Origin: Eubacterium sp. UBA5416
GTDB taxonomy: Bacteria; Bacillota; Clostridia; Lachnospirales; Lachnospiraceae
Direction: 5' to 3'
NCBI GenBank assembly: GCA_002409525.1
Contig: DHNM01000041.1
Span: 1-63,332 of the forward strand
Length of the DNA stretch: 63,332 nt
Position numbers and translations under genes: made by a program. The notes below the pieces were generated by a model. It was not told the DNA's origin and searched no databases. It saw only the letters and a list, made by a program, of their open reading frames with translations. Position 1 is the first letter of the stretch; each line of letters begins with the position of its first letter. Shown here in pieces: positions 52,752-62,007 of the stretch.

Positions 52752-55700
52752 TCACTTTTCGAATACCAGACTGTCCATATTGCAGATATCTCCCGCTCCG
52801 TGATAGACGAGATAGATGTTCCTGATCCCATTTACGGGCTCGATCTCGTACTCAGTCCGGGTAAATTCCCAGAAGTCTCCGGTATTCTCGAGAGGACAGC
52901 TTCCGAGCAGTTTCCCGTCAGTTCCCCCCTCGTAAATGTCGATGACAGCATCGTCCACGGGTGAAGCATAGCTGAGTGTAACTTTTGAAGTGCCTTCGTC
53001 TCCAAAGTCGAGGTAGTGATAGCCGCTGTAGGCTCCGTCTCCGATTCCGGCGAGATAAGTCACATCGTTTCTGCTCTCTGTTCCGCATCCTTTACTCGCA
53101 TCATATGCTTCTGCCTCAACGGTCGTATACGGATCACGAATATCACCTTTGATCTCATGAAAGACAAGGGAATCCAGACTGCATGTCCCATCTTCTCCCG
53201 TGAATACGAGATAGATATCGCGGCGGCCTGTGATTCGGTCGATGGTAAATGTTTTCTCACTCCACTGATCTGTTCCTCCGGTATTTTCTAACTCACAGGT
53301 TCCTGCGAGCGGTCCGTCCGGAGAATCCAGATGAAATTCCAGAGCAGAATCTTCCGCAGATGATGCATACGTAACTGCCGCTTCAATCGTTCCTTTGTTC
53401 CCGAACCTTGTGTTTTTCCATGCAGCGTATCCGCCATTTTGAATGTCTGTCAGGCTGTCATCCGCCGCCGTCATGCCTTCGATTTTGTCGGCATTCTCAG
53501 CCTCAATCTTCTGATAGGCATCTTTCGCGGCTGCCTCTTCTTCTTCAAATACAAAGCGGTCCGGTCTGCATACTTCCTGTGATCCCCGGAACACAAGACA
53601 GAGATCCTCTCGTCCGGTCAGATCTGAAATCTCATATCCTGCTTCGGTAAAGTCCTCCCAACCGTCTGTCCGGGGAAGTTCACAAGTACCGATCAGTTTT
53701 CCGTCCGGGCTTCCCAAGTGGATTTCGACGGAAGCATCCTCTGCCGCTGTCGCATAGGTAAATGTCACATACGTGCTGCCCTTTGAACCGAAATCCAGGT
53801 TTTTATAGACAGCGTAATGTCCGTCCCGGATATCGACAAGATGTCCGCCACTCGCCGTCGGCCCTTCCAGAATGTCCGCGCTCTCGGCTTCGATGCCTTC
53901 ATAGGGGTTTCTCACCTGATCGGCCGGCAGATCCTCCACGGGATCGGTCGGTGCACTTGCTGCCATCCCACTGTATGTACCTTCTCCGATGGCAGTCACC
54001 GTGACGGTCTTTCCGATATCTTCTTCTTTTACCTCATAAGTCTTCCCTGTTCCTGCCTGTACCCCGTCTACTTCCCAGATATAGGACACATCCGCATCTT
54101 TCGGAGTCACCTCCGCGGTCAGCGTATCCCGGTAAACCGGTGACATAGAATCAATCGTCACCTTTTCAATCATGTTTTCCGATCCATGGAGGAAACGGAA
54201 AGAATTCAGTTTAAAGGGCTCCGGCTCTTCTGTCCTGTACACAAGATATACCGTCTGAAGACCCGTAACTTCTGTATTCATTTCTGCTGTCTGATTCGTC
54301 CAGTCTGCGATATCTCTGGTACCGGTTTCCGCATTCGCCACATTAAGCACGGCTGCAGGTTCTCCATCCGGCTTTCCGATGTGAAGCTCGATACTTCCGC
54401 CGGCAAGTTCCGGTTTTACCTGAAATTCCACATTCTCTGGAGCCACATCTCCAAAGTCTATGTTGTGGTATACCGTATAAGCACCGTCTTCGATATTTCC
54501 AACATATTTCATTCCATTTTCCGTCTCTGTGATAATGCCTCTCAGTGAGTCAAAATCTCTGGCACCGATCGTGTGGAAGGCATCCCAAACCAGGTCTTTT
54601 GAATTCGGTGTGTTCTGATACAGTGCAACCGCAGCTGACGCACTCCAGGAAGAAGGCCGCTCGCTGTCCTCAGTCTTTTCCGCCCATTTTGTCTTGGTAA
54701 TTCCCGCGGAGTTCCGGTTGTTCCAGGCTGTCCAGGCATTATACTGCATCCAGTCGATATACTGCGTCTGATTGTGATTGACAATGAGATCATTGACCCA
54801 TCTCGTAAAAATGCCCTTGAAGCCGGGCAGATCTCCGCCACTGTCCTCGTTGTTCATGACGCCGTAATGATACATGTCAATCATCGTATAATCTGCCGCC
54901 AGAATCGCATCGTTTAGATACATATCGTCGCCGTAGTGGTCATACAACAGACAGCTGGCACCAATGAATGTTCCCTGATTATAAGTGGAAGCATCATTGT
55001 TTCTGCCGCCGTCAAGACCTATGTTGTCGCCAATATGTCCCGTCTCGGGATCAAAGAGAACATCTCGCTCCCATTTCAGGATTTCTCTTGCCTTTTCAAA
55101 ATAGCTCTCGTCATCCAGTGCCTCTCCGAGAAGGCAGGCTGCGATCGCCCCCGGACCATTGACACATGCGTTTTTTGTCTGATTGTCCACACGCCAGAAC
55201 AGTCCTCCGCCCAGATCATCGCTCCAGGATCTCGCATAGGTGTTGTCGAAGTTGATTTTAGCTGTCTCCAGATATTTTGTGTCTCCGGTCGCAAGATAAG
55301 ATCTCACGGTTGCAATCGTAATCCACATAATATCATCGTTGTAGTCGTTTCCGCCCCACCAGCCGTCGACTTCCTGATGCTTATAATCCTTTTTAAAGCC
55401 CTCGTAGATCTGATCGATCATCTCTTTATAGCGGGCATCCCCAGTATGTTCGTAGGCGTCGACTACGATTTCATACGTCTCAGCTCCGGTCCAGAAACCT
55501 CCGAAACGCCAGACATCATCTTCTTCGTCGTAAGTGTAGAAGTTGTCGATATAAGCACTGAAAGCGTCATATGCGGTCTGCTCAAAGTCCATGTCGTAAT
55601 CCAGAGCTTCCACTTTTGCTGTAGGATTTGCCGTCTTTGTTCCTTTATAGTTACCCATACCGGTCACCTCCAGTTCTATCTGCTTTCCGATCTCCGCCAG

Positions 55701-56678
55701 GCTTACCGTATAGTCTGCATCCTGCCCGATTACCTCACCGTCTGCTTTCCAGAGATAAGAGACTGTTGCATCTTCCGGTGCAAGAACACTATGTAAGGTG
55801 TCTCCGACTGTCGGAGAATTCTGGTCAATCTGTACGCCTGCCACGGTTTTCTGCGGTTTTCCAAAGAAGCGGAACCAGTTGAGATTGAACAGGGAGTCGT
55901 CCCCGCCCGTAAACACGAGATAAACATCCTGCACACCCCTGGTTTTGTCGATCTTCGAATAAAAATCGCGATATGCACTCCAGGAACCGGTCGAAGTAAT
56001 CTCACAGCTTCCGATCATTTTCCCGGATGGACTTCCAAGTCTTATCTCAACGGTTCCTCCGGCTGAAGAGGCCGAAGCTCGAATCATGACGGATTCGGCA
56101 CCGATACGGCCGAAATCCACATTCCGGTAACAGGTATAGAACCCGTTTTTGATTCCACCGATATTCTGTTCGCCGTCGTCTGAGTCTTCTACAACCATCC
56201 CCTCGCCGAAATTCTCGTCAAATGCTTCAGCTTCTACTCTTTCATAAGGGTTTCTTGTCGGATACTGATCGTCTGCGGTTACTTTTGCCGTTTGGTCCAT
56301 TTTGACCCCCAACGTTCCATGGACCCCCGTCACGGTCAGCTGAATCTGCTTTTTTGTCATGGCGGAAGTCACCGGAAGCTCACTTTCTCTGCCCACAACT
56401 TTGTGGTCACAAGTCCAGGTGTATCGTACTGCCGCATCTTTTGGAAGGACTTCCGCTTTAAGCACATCCCCGACTTTCGGATTCTTGTTATCGATCGAAA
56501 CTTTTCGAAGAATTCGAATCTTAGGAAGGGTAATACATCGAGTATTATCAGTTGTTATTTCCGCCGCCTGCACAGTATGTATCTGCAATGGAGCAAATGT
56601 CGTCCCCGCCAGTGTCACTGCCAGCAGGACCGCCCCCACGCGCCTGCCGGTTTTCTTATCATTTCTATTCTTTTTCAT
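52752..56678 (-). CDS. Secreted GH76 endo-alpha-1,6-mannanase with five CBM6-like modules
   Basis: 1308 aa. Signal peptide ends VQAAE. Order: Ig-like (about 60-135), CBM6-like (141-275), Ig-like (281-356), GH76 (365-720), CBM6-like (705-832), Ig-like (838-915), CBM6-like (920-1046, 1050-1180, 1180-1308). The GH76 catalytic Asp pair is Asp448-Asp449 in GGNDYNDDIMW. CBM6 repeats share RNPYEGIEAES and DFGSKGSTYVTF-type segments. It cuts the alpha-1,6-mannan backbone of yeast mannan outside the cell. No LPXTG or S-layer anchor is seen, so it is probably released. Confidence 0.9.
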   Translation of the reverse strand: MKKNRNDKKTGRRVGAVLLAVTLAGTTFAPLQIHTVQAAEITTDNTRCITLPKIRILRKVSIDNKNPKVGDVLKAEVLPKDAAVRYTWTCDHKVVGRESELPVTSAMTKKQIQLTVTGVHGTLGVKMDQTAKVTADDQYPTRNPYERVEAEAFDENFGEGMVVEDSDDGEQNIGGIKNGFYTCYRNVDFGRIGAESVMIRASASSAGGTVEIRLGSPSGKMIGSCEITSTGSWSAYRDFYSKIDKTRGVQDVYLVFTGGDDSLFNLNWFRFFGKPQKTVAGVQIDQNSPTVGDTLHSVLAPEDATVSYLWKADGEVIGQDADYTVSLAEIGKQIELEVTGMGNYKGTKTANPTAKVEALDYDMDFEQTAYDAFSAYIDNFYTYDEEDDVWRFGGFWTGAETYEIVVDAYEHTGDARYKEMIDQIYEGFKKDYKHQEVDGWWGGNDYNDDIMWITIATVRSYLATGDTKYLETAKINFDNTYARSWSDDLGGGLFWRVDNQTKNACVNGPGAIAACLLGEALDDESYFEKAREILKWERDVLFDPETGHIGDNIGLDGGRNNDASTYNQGTFIGASCLLYDHYGDDMYLNDAILAADYTMIDMYHYGVMNNEDSGGDLPGFKGIFTRWVNDLIVNHNQTQYIDWMQYNAWTAWNNRNSAGITKTKWAEKTEDSERPSSWSASAAVALYQNTPNSKDLVWDAFHTIGARDFDSLRGIITETENGMKYVGNIEDGAYTVYHNIDFGDVAPENVEFQVKPELAGGSIELHIGKPDGEPAAVLNVANAETGTRDIADWTNQTAEMNTEVTGLQTVYLVYRTEEPEPFKLNSFRFLHGSENMIEKVTIDSMSPVYRDTLTAEVTPKDADVSYIWEVDGVQAGTGKTYEVKEEDIGKTVTVTAIGEGTYSGMAASAPTDPVEDLPADQVRNPYEGIEAESADILEGPTASGGHLVDIRDGHYAVYKNLDFGSKGSTYVTFTYATAAEDASVEIHLGSPDGKLIGTCELPRTDGWEDFTEAGYEISDLTGREDLCLVFRGSQEVCRPDRFVFEEEEAAAKDAYQKIEAENADKIEGMTAADDSLTDIQNGGYAAWKNTRFGNKGTIEAAVTYASSAEDSALEFHLDSPDGPLAGTCELENTGGTDQWSEKTFTIDRITGRRDIYLVFTGEDGTCSLDSLVFHEIKGDIRDPYTTVEAEAYDASKGCGTESRNDVTYLAGIGDGAYSGYHYLDFGDEGTSKVTLSYASPVDDAVIDIYEGGTDGKLLGSCPLENTGDFWEFTRTEYEIEPVNGIRNIYLVYHGAGDICNMDSLVFEK

Positions 56679-56700
56679 TCACGTACCCCCCGGTTCGCTA

Positions 56701-58002
56701 TTATTTGTCCTCTTTTACATTGAAAAAATCCCTTTCCATCAAACGATCCAGCAATTCTCCGAACAGTGAATTCGCCCATGCAAACCACGCTCTCGTGTAT
56801 TCTTCGGGCTTGTCCGGATCAAATGATTCATGTACAAAATTAGTTCCCGCATGTGTCTGCGACAGCATTTCAAGACAGTTTAAGATTTCGTCTCTGTCAT
56901 CAGACGTAAGAGCCTGCATGATGATGCCGATGCACCACACATAGCCTTTCGGTGTATGGGGACTTCCGACCCCTTTTGCATACCTCCCTTCATAGTAATA
57001 TGGATTTGCTTTCGACAGTACAAACGCTCTCGTCCGCCGGTACAGTTCATCCTGTGTATCTGTGTATCCCAGATATGGAATTGCCAGAAGGCTGGGTGAG
57101 TTCGCATCATCCATCAGCAGGTAACTGCCTCTTCCATCCGTCTCATACGCATAGATTTTTCCAATCCCGGGATATTCCACCACGGCATGTTCCTCGATGC
57201 CCTGCCTGATCTCAACCGACAGTTTCCGGCACTCGGCGGCAGTCCTGCTGTCATCGTAGAAAGAGTTGATGATCTCCTCCGCGTAATTCAGTGCCTGAAC
57301 TGCCATCATGTTTGCCGGAACCAGATATCCATAGGTACAGCTGTCATCAGACGGCCGGAATCCGGACCAGGTCATCCCGCAGGGTTCTACGGGATTTCCT
57401 TTTCCCTCCATGGGAAGCGTGTCCGTGCTGATTCCATTGTGTCTTTGAAAATGATAAGACGACCGGGCCATATGATCCTGTTCCGTATGGAAAACCTCGA
57501 GAATTGTTTTGATCATTTTCAGGAAGTCTTCGTCGAAGATCTCTGAGTTTCCGGTCTCCCGCAGGTACTCATGTGCCAGATAAAGTGGTGCGCACAGAGA
57601 ATCCACTTCGTATTTTCTCTCCCAGACACCGGGATTTCGATCCGTCTCATCCTGATACCCCCTGCCGTTTGCACCTTCATTGAACGCATTGGCATAGGGA
57701 TCTAAAAGAACGAATCCCACCTGCTTTTTCAGGACTCCCCTTATAAGTTCATCGAGGTCTCTGTCCTCTTTCGCATACCGGATATAGTGATGTACCTGCG
57801 ATGCGGAATCCCTCAGCCACATGGCCGGGATATCTCCCGTGATCACAAAGTATGTCCCGTCATCCAGTTCCTCCACTGTTGTTTCCATTGCATTTAAAAA
57901 ACATTGCTTTACCATAGGTGCCAGTTTTGGATAAGCTTTTTCATAATACTTCTCCAGCTCTTCGGATCGTTTGATTATTGTTTCAGGTATTGCCTTCGGC
58001 AT
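56701..58002 (-). CDS. GH125 exo-alpha-1,6-mannosidase
   Basis: 433 aa from ATG 58002 (GAGGAGGA 6 bases upstream). The family signature GDIPAMWLRDSASQVHHYI and the later PYANAFNEGANGRGY, YEVDSLCAPLYLAHEYLRET and TFDPD-like FVHESFDPDKPEEYTRAWF are present. (alpha/alpha)6 barrel, metal-independent, no signal peptide, so cytoplasmic. It removes alpha-1,6-mannose from oligosaccharides imported by the adjacent transporter after GH76 digestion. Confidence 0.94.
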   Translation of the reverse strand: MPKAIPETIIKRSEELEKYYEKAYPKLAPMVKQCFLNAMETTVEELDDGTYFVITGDIPAMWLRDSASQVHHYIRYAKEDRDLDELIRGVLKKQVGFVLLDPYANAFNEGANGRGYQDETDRNPGVWERKYEVDSLCAPLYLAHEYLRETGNSEIFDEDFLKMIKTILEVFHTEQDHMARSSYHFQRHNGISTDTLPMEGKGNPVEPCGMTWSGFRPSDDSCTYGYLVPANMMAVQALNYAEEIINSFYDDSRTAAECRKLSVEIRQGIEEHAVVEYPGIGKIYAYETDGRGSYLLMDDANSPSLLAIPYLGYTDTQDELYRRTRAFVLSKANPYYYEGRYAKGVGSPHTPKGYVWCIGIIMQALTSDDRDEILNCLEMLSQTHAGTNFVHESFDPDKPEEYTRAWFAWANSLFGELLDRLMERDFFNVKEDK

Positions 58003-58113
58003 AAATGTCCTCCTCATTCTTTTATTTCTTTATTTTAAAGCGTCCCTTGTGACACTTATGGACTATATTATACTACCAATTTCCGGAATCAGCATCGAAG
58101 TCACCCTCATTCT

Positions 58114-59469
58114 TCAGCTCCCTTCTATAATCTGGTTAATCTTCTTCGTAATATCCTGAAGTTTAGTGAGTGGTTCTCTGCTCTTTCCATCCATAATATC
58201 ATTGAATGTCGGATCCCAAACTTTCCCGACATCTGATGACCAGTCATCTGCAAAACGGATCCCGTTTTTCTGCTCTGTTTCCATCATCTGTTTCACTGCG
58301 TCTGCAGCTTCCGGATGATCATGTTCCTTCATCACATCATAGAATACAGAAGCGGAATCGGCATATGCACAGGGAGCCACCGGAGTCTCTTTTAAAACGG
58401 TGTCATACATTTCACTGGACATGAACTTAATCAGTTCCCATGTTTCTTCCGGATGTTCTGTGTTCTTCGGCGACATCCAGCCTATCGTGTCATAAATTGT
58501 AGTCTTTTCTTTTGATCCCCGTGGTGTCGGCGCATATCCCCACTCAAAATCCGGAGTATTTCGAATCAGAGTATCGGCTTCCCACTGTCCGAAATATAGA
58601 AGAGCCATCTCTCCCGCTTCAAACATTGAATTAAGATTTGCGGTCTCATAGGTTCTTTCCGGCAGTGTGCCATCCTTTATAAGACCCTGTACTCTTTCGG
58701 CCTGGTTCAGGAATTCATCATCTACCGTCACCTTGCTCGTCCCTACAATTTTATCCATCATCGGCTCACCGCCATACGATGTACTGACATTTGCGATGCC
58801 AAAACAGGAAGAATCAAATCCATAGGCACCAAACTTATTCTGAGAGGGATCTTTTAATTCTTCTGCCATGTTGAAGAAATCGTCCCATGTCCAGTCACCG
58901 GCGGGTTCTCCCACTCCGGCCGCTTTCAACAGATCTTTATTATAAAACACTCCGTAAGTATTTACCAGACCGGGGAACCCATATGTTTTTCCATCCAGGT
59001 GCCATCCATCCATGGTTCCCTCATAGAACGAATCTACAAAATCCGGCTCCTCCTCTGCCTTATCCGACCAGTCATACAGAAGGTTTTTCTTATAAAAGGA
59101 TGCTCCCATGTCATAACCTCCCTGGAATACATCCGGAGCCTCGCCGGCAGTGATCATACCCGTCATCTGCTGACCGTAATCCGAATAGGATCCTTCTACA
59201 ATCTCAACTTTGATATTCGGATGTTCTTTCGTAAATACGTTATCAAAAGCATCCTGCATCGCCGCATTCATCTCATCGCTCTCCCAGTCGACCACTTTCA
59301 ACGTAATCTGATCTCCGTCACCGGAATTTCCGGCATCTGATTTTGAAGTCTTACCGCTGCCGCTTCCGGATTTCGCCGCCCCGTCGTCACCGCCGCATCC
59401 CGTTAAAAGGGCAGTTCCCATAACACCACATAAACCGATAATAATCACTTTTCTCATTTTATTCTTCAT
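58114..59469 (-). CDS. Sugar-binding lipoprotein of the mannan operon
   Basis: 451 aa, signal peptide and lipobox LLTGCGGDD, family-1 binding fold: QITLKVVDWESDEMNAAMQD, GEAPDVFQGGYDMGASFYKK, TYGFPGLVNTYGVFYNKDLL, MALLYFGQWEADTL, WMSPKNTEHPEETWELIKFM. GGAGGG precedes the ATG. With the two permeases it should import alpha-mannooligosaccharides (context inference). Confidence 0.9.
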   Translation of the reverse strand: MKNKMRKVIIIGLCGVMGTALLTGCGGDDGAAKSGSGSGKTSKSDAGNSGDGDQITLKVVDWESDEMNAAMQDAFDNVFTKEHPNIKVEIVEGSYSDYGQQMTGMITAGEAPDVFQGGYDMGASFYKKNLLYDWSDKAEEEPDFVDSFYEGTMDGWHLDGKTYGFPGLVNTYGVFYNKDLLKAAGVGEPAGDWTWDDFFNMAEELKDPSQNKFGAYGFDSSCFGIANVSTSYGGEPMMDKIVGTSKVTVDDEFLNQAERVQGLIKDGTLPERTYETANLNSMFEAGEMALLYFGQWEADTLIRNTPDFEWGYAPTPRGSKEKTTIYDTIGWMSPKNTEHPEETWELIKFMSSEMYDTVLKETPVAPCAYADSASVFYDVMKEHDHPEAADAVKQMMETEQKNGIRFADDWSSDVGKVWDPTFNDIMDGKSREPLTKLQDITKKINQIIEGS

Positions 59470-59503
59470 TATGTAATCCCTCCATTTATATTGTTTTTGC
59501 TTC

Positions 59504-60352
59504 CTATTTCACCCCTGTGTTATTCATGGACCCCAATCCTTCCATGAAGTAATCCTGACAGAAGAAGAAGATAATAAGTACCGGCAGCAGATACAGAATA
59601 TCCGCAGCCATGAACAGGTTCCACTGTGTTCCATATGTACTGCTGGTCATACGTCCGATTCCGAGCGATAACGGCCACTTTTCCGGCTTACTGATTACAT
59701 AAAGCAATGGTGTCATATAGTTATTCCATGCCCCCTGAAATGACTGAATGGCAATTACCGTCATCAGCGGCTTTGACATCGGAGCTATGATTCGCGTTAA
59801 TATCTGCAGCCTGTTCGCCCCGTCGATTCTGGCCGCGTCATCATATGCTTTCGGGATCGTAGTCATAAACTGTCTGGCAAGAAAAGTCTGGAAAGGAGCC
59901 CCTAAAAATGCCGGTATAATCATCGGCCATAAAGTTCCATACGCTCCAATCTTTGTCCAAAAGCGGAAAACCGGAATTACAGTAACCATGCCGGGAATCA
60001 TCATAGAGCCTATAATCAGATAAAACCATAACTTCTTTCCTTTGAATTTTAACCTGGCAAGGGCATATCCCACACTCATACAGCTGCATACCTGTCCGAT
60101 ACATGAAATGACTGATACCCCCATTGAAATCATAAACTGTCTTCCAAAATTGAGCTTTGCTACACCTTTCGTGAAATTTTCCCAGTGAAATTCCTTTGGA
60201 ATAATCTGAGGCGGAACCTTGAACACTGCCGCATTATCTTTTAAAGCAGTCGTGAACATCCAGAGCAGTGGAAAAATCATCGGAATGCAAAACAGCAGTA
60301 TCAGGATATATCGTAGAGTTGTACTTATTGTCTGTTTCTTTTTCTTTCCCAT
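59504..60352 (-). CDS. Sugar ABC importer permease (MalG/CUT1 type)
   Basis: 282 aa, six helices, EAA loop DDAARIDGANRLQILTRIIA, C-terminus FCQDYFMEGLGSMNNTGVK. Follows the MalF-like gene by 12 bases. No ATPase gene in the operon; a shared MsmK-type ATPase elsewhere is likely. Confidence 0.92.
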   Translation of the reverse strand: MGKKKKQTISTTLRYILILLFCIPMIFPLLWMFTTALKDNAAVFKVPPQIIPKEFHWENFTKGVAKLNFGRQFMISMGVSVISCIGQVCSCMSVGYALARLKFKGKKLWFYLIIGSMMIPGMVTVIPVFRFWTKIGAYGTLWPMIIPAFLGAPFQTFLARQFMTTIPKAYDDAARIDGANRLQILTRIIAPMSKPLMTVIAIQSFQGAWNNYMTPLLYVISKPEKWPLSLGIGRMTSSTYGTQWNLFMAADILYLLPVLIIFFFCQDYFMEGLGSMNNTGVK

Positions 60353-60364
60353 CGCTGCCTCCTT

Positions 60365-61279
60365 CTAATCATTCTCATAGTAAACGTAAGATTCGGATTT
60401 CCGGAAGATAATCATAGTTAGAACCATGATTATCAGAAATAATACCCAGGATTCCGCACAGGCACGTCCATATTTTTGATTTGTAAATGCCGTCGTATAA
60501 ATGTCGTAATTGATAAAATGTGATGCATAATTCGGTCCGCCCAGTGTCATGATCTGCGCTTCCTCAAAGGCCTGCATACATCCGATTAATCCGGTAATCA
60601 GCTGCAGAAAGAGAACCGGTGTTATCATTGGCATGCTTACATACCGAAACTGCTTCCATCCATTTGCACCGTCCAGAGCGGCAGCCTCATATAGTTCAGC
60701 CGGAACTGACTGCAGCCCGCTTAAGAAAACCATCATCATCCCGCCGACACTCCACCATTTAATAATGCTGAGTGAGAGAAGAACAACTCTTTCATCCGTA
60801 AGCCACCCTACGCCGGAAAAACCAAGCTGCCTTAACAGCCCATTCAGTAATCCAATATCGGATTTGAATATAAACTGCCACAGTACGATAGCGGCAACAC
60901 CCGGCACGATCGTAGGCAGGTAATAAATCACACGAAAGATCTTAATTCCGGAGAGTTTCTTATTCAGCAGTACTGCCAGTGCCAAACCAAGAATCAGTGT
61001 CACCGGAACATTAATCAACGCATAGAGAAATGTCACCTTTAAAGACTTTAAAAAAATCGGATCCACCGTGAACAGGTACTTAAAATTCTTCAGTCCGGCC
61101 CAGACCGGACTGTTAACCCCATCCCAGTCACAAAACGCACAATACAGAGAATAAATCATCGGATATGCACAGAGAAGCGGAAAGCCTATCAAAGTCGGAA
61201 TCATAAAAAGATATGCCTGGAATCCCTCCTTCTGCCAAAACGGTTTTCCTGCTCTCTCAATACTTTTTTGAACAGCCAA
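60365..61279 (-). CDS. Sugar ABC importer permease (MalF/CUT1 type)
   Basis: 304 aa, six helices from YLFMIPTLIGFPLLCAYPMI, EAA loop EAAALDGANGWKQFRYVSMP. The start is TTG 61279: AAAGGAG lies 10 bases upstream and no ATG fits. First gene of the mannan operon, about 50 bases downstream of a strong promoter. Confidence 0.92.
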   Translation of the reverse strand: MAVQKSIERAGKPFWQKEGFQAYLFMIPTLIGFPLLCAYPMIYSLYCAFCDWDGVNSPVWAGLKNFKYLFTVDPIFLKSLKVTFLYALINVPVTLILGLALAVLLNKKLSGIKIFRVIYYLPTIVPGVAAIVLWQFIFKSDIGLLNGLLRQLGFSGVGWLTDERVVLLSLSIIKWWSVGGMMMVFLSGLQSVPAELYEAAALDGANGWKQFRYVSMPMITPVLFLQLITGLIGCMQAFEEAQIMTLGGPNYASHFINYDIYTTAFTNQKYGRACAESWVLFLIIMVLTMIIFRKSESYVYYEND

Positions 61280-61302
61280 ACTATATCACTCCTTTCACTT
61301 AA

Positions 61303-61319
61303 CAATGTTCGATCAATTG
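61303..61319 (-). promoter_or_regulatory. Operator candidate of the mannan operon
   Basis: Quasi-palindrome CAATTGATCGAACATTG on the minus strand, between promoter and first gene. It would suit the GntR-LacI regulator encoded upstream, but no second site was found. Confidence 0.35.
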
Positions 61320-61329
61320 GTATATTCTC

Positions 61330-61358
61330 ATTATATATATATCCATTATCCCTGTCAA
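61330..61358 (-). promoter_or_regulatory. Sigma-A promoter of the mannan operon
   Basis: TTGACA, 17 bases, TATAAT on the minus strand, about 50 bases before TTG 61279. The surrounding 61380-61500 is AT-rich with no gene seen. Confidence 0.85.
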
Positions 61359-61502
61359 TATATATTATTAATTCTGCATACCTTTCATGATATATATTAT
61401 GTAATTCAAACATATAGATGGACCACAGCCATCATTATTCCTCCCATTATTTTACTTTTTTTATTTTTCAGCTGTTTATTCAACCTTTTTTATGACAAAA
61501 CA

Positions 61503-61532
61503 CAAAAAAACGTCCGGTCACAAGCCGAACGT
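61503..61532 (-). terminator. Terminator upstream of the mannan operon promoter
   Basis: ACGTTCGG and CCGGACGT (one mismatch) with seven Us on the minus strand. It would end transcripts from the regulator gene after they pass through the repeat cluster. Confidence 0.75.
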
Positions 61533-61548
61533 CCAAATTATATAATGA

Positions 61549-61704
61549 TATGATACCCAGGGTCCAAAAGTCATGTGTTTCATGCTCGCATGAAAAAACA
61601 TGACCTTGGGACCCGCCACAACATAAGAATACAGCCCGCAGGGCGGAATTCGCATGTTGTAAGGATTGCGAGAGCGCAAAGCGCGAAGCAATCCGGGTAT
61701 CATA
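61549..61704. repeat. MITE-like dispersed repeat, full copy with 10-bp inverted ends
   Basis: The ends TATGATACCC and GGGTATCATA are perfect inverted copies. The inside holds CATGTGTTTCATGC, GCCCGCAGGGC and the GCGAGAGCGCAAAGCGC region, shared with 43994-44130 and 63253-63332. Likely non-autonomous; no transposase is encoded. Confidence 0.75.
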
Positions 61705-61990
61705 AAGGTGCCAGAAGTCACAGGGAAATCAGTGCTCTTTTTTCATGATCGCATGAAAAAAGGCATAGTAGCTTCATATTTAAGGTGCTATGCGGAGACA
61801 GTGAAGAAGCAAAAACACCTGCTCAGCATTCCGGGTATCATAAAGGTGCCAGAGGCCACAGGGAAACTAGTGCTCTTTTTCATGCGAGCATGAAAAAGGC
61901 ATAGAAACTTCATATTTACAGGTACTAAGCAAAGACATCGAAGAAGCAAAAACACGTGCGCAGCAATCCAGGTATCATGGAACTGTCAGA
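61693..61990. repeat. Tandem 137-bp repeat, two copies plus a partial third
   Basis: Units begin CCGGGTATCATAAAGGTGCC at 61694 and 61831, and a partial unit begins CCAGGTATCATGG at 61968. Each has TTTTTCATG-CATGAAAAA hairpins and GAAGAAGCAAAAACAC. It reaches to within 20 bases of the regulator stop and replaces a normal terminator there. Confidence 0.75.
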
Positions 61991-62007
61991 GGCCCAAAAA
62001 TGCGGAA

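Noticed and set aside
61666..61893. 75-codon ORF in the right-hand repeat cluster
   Set aside because: Entirely inside tandem repeat DNA with repeated peptide segments, not a gene.
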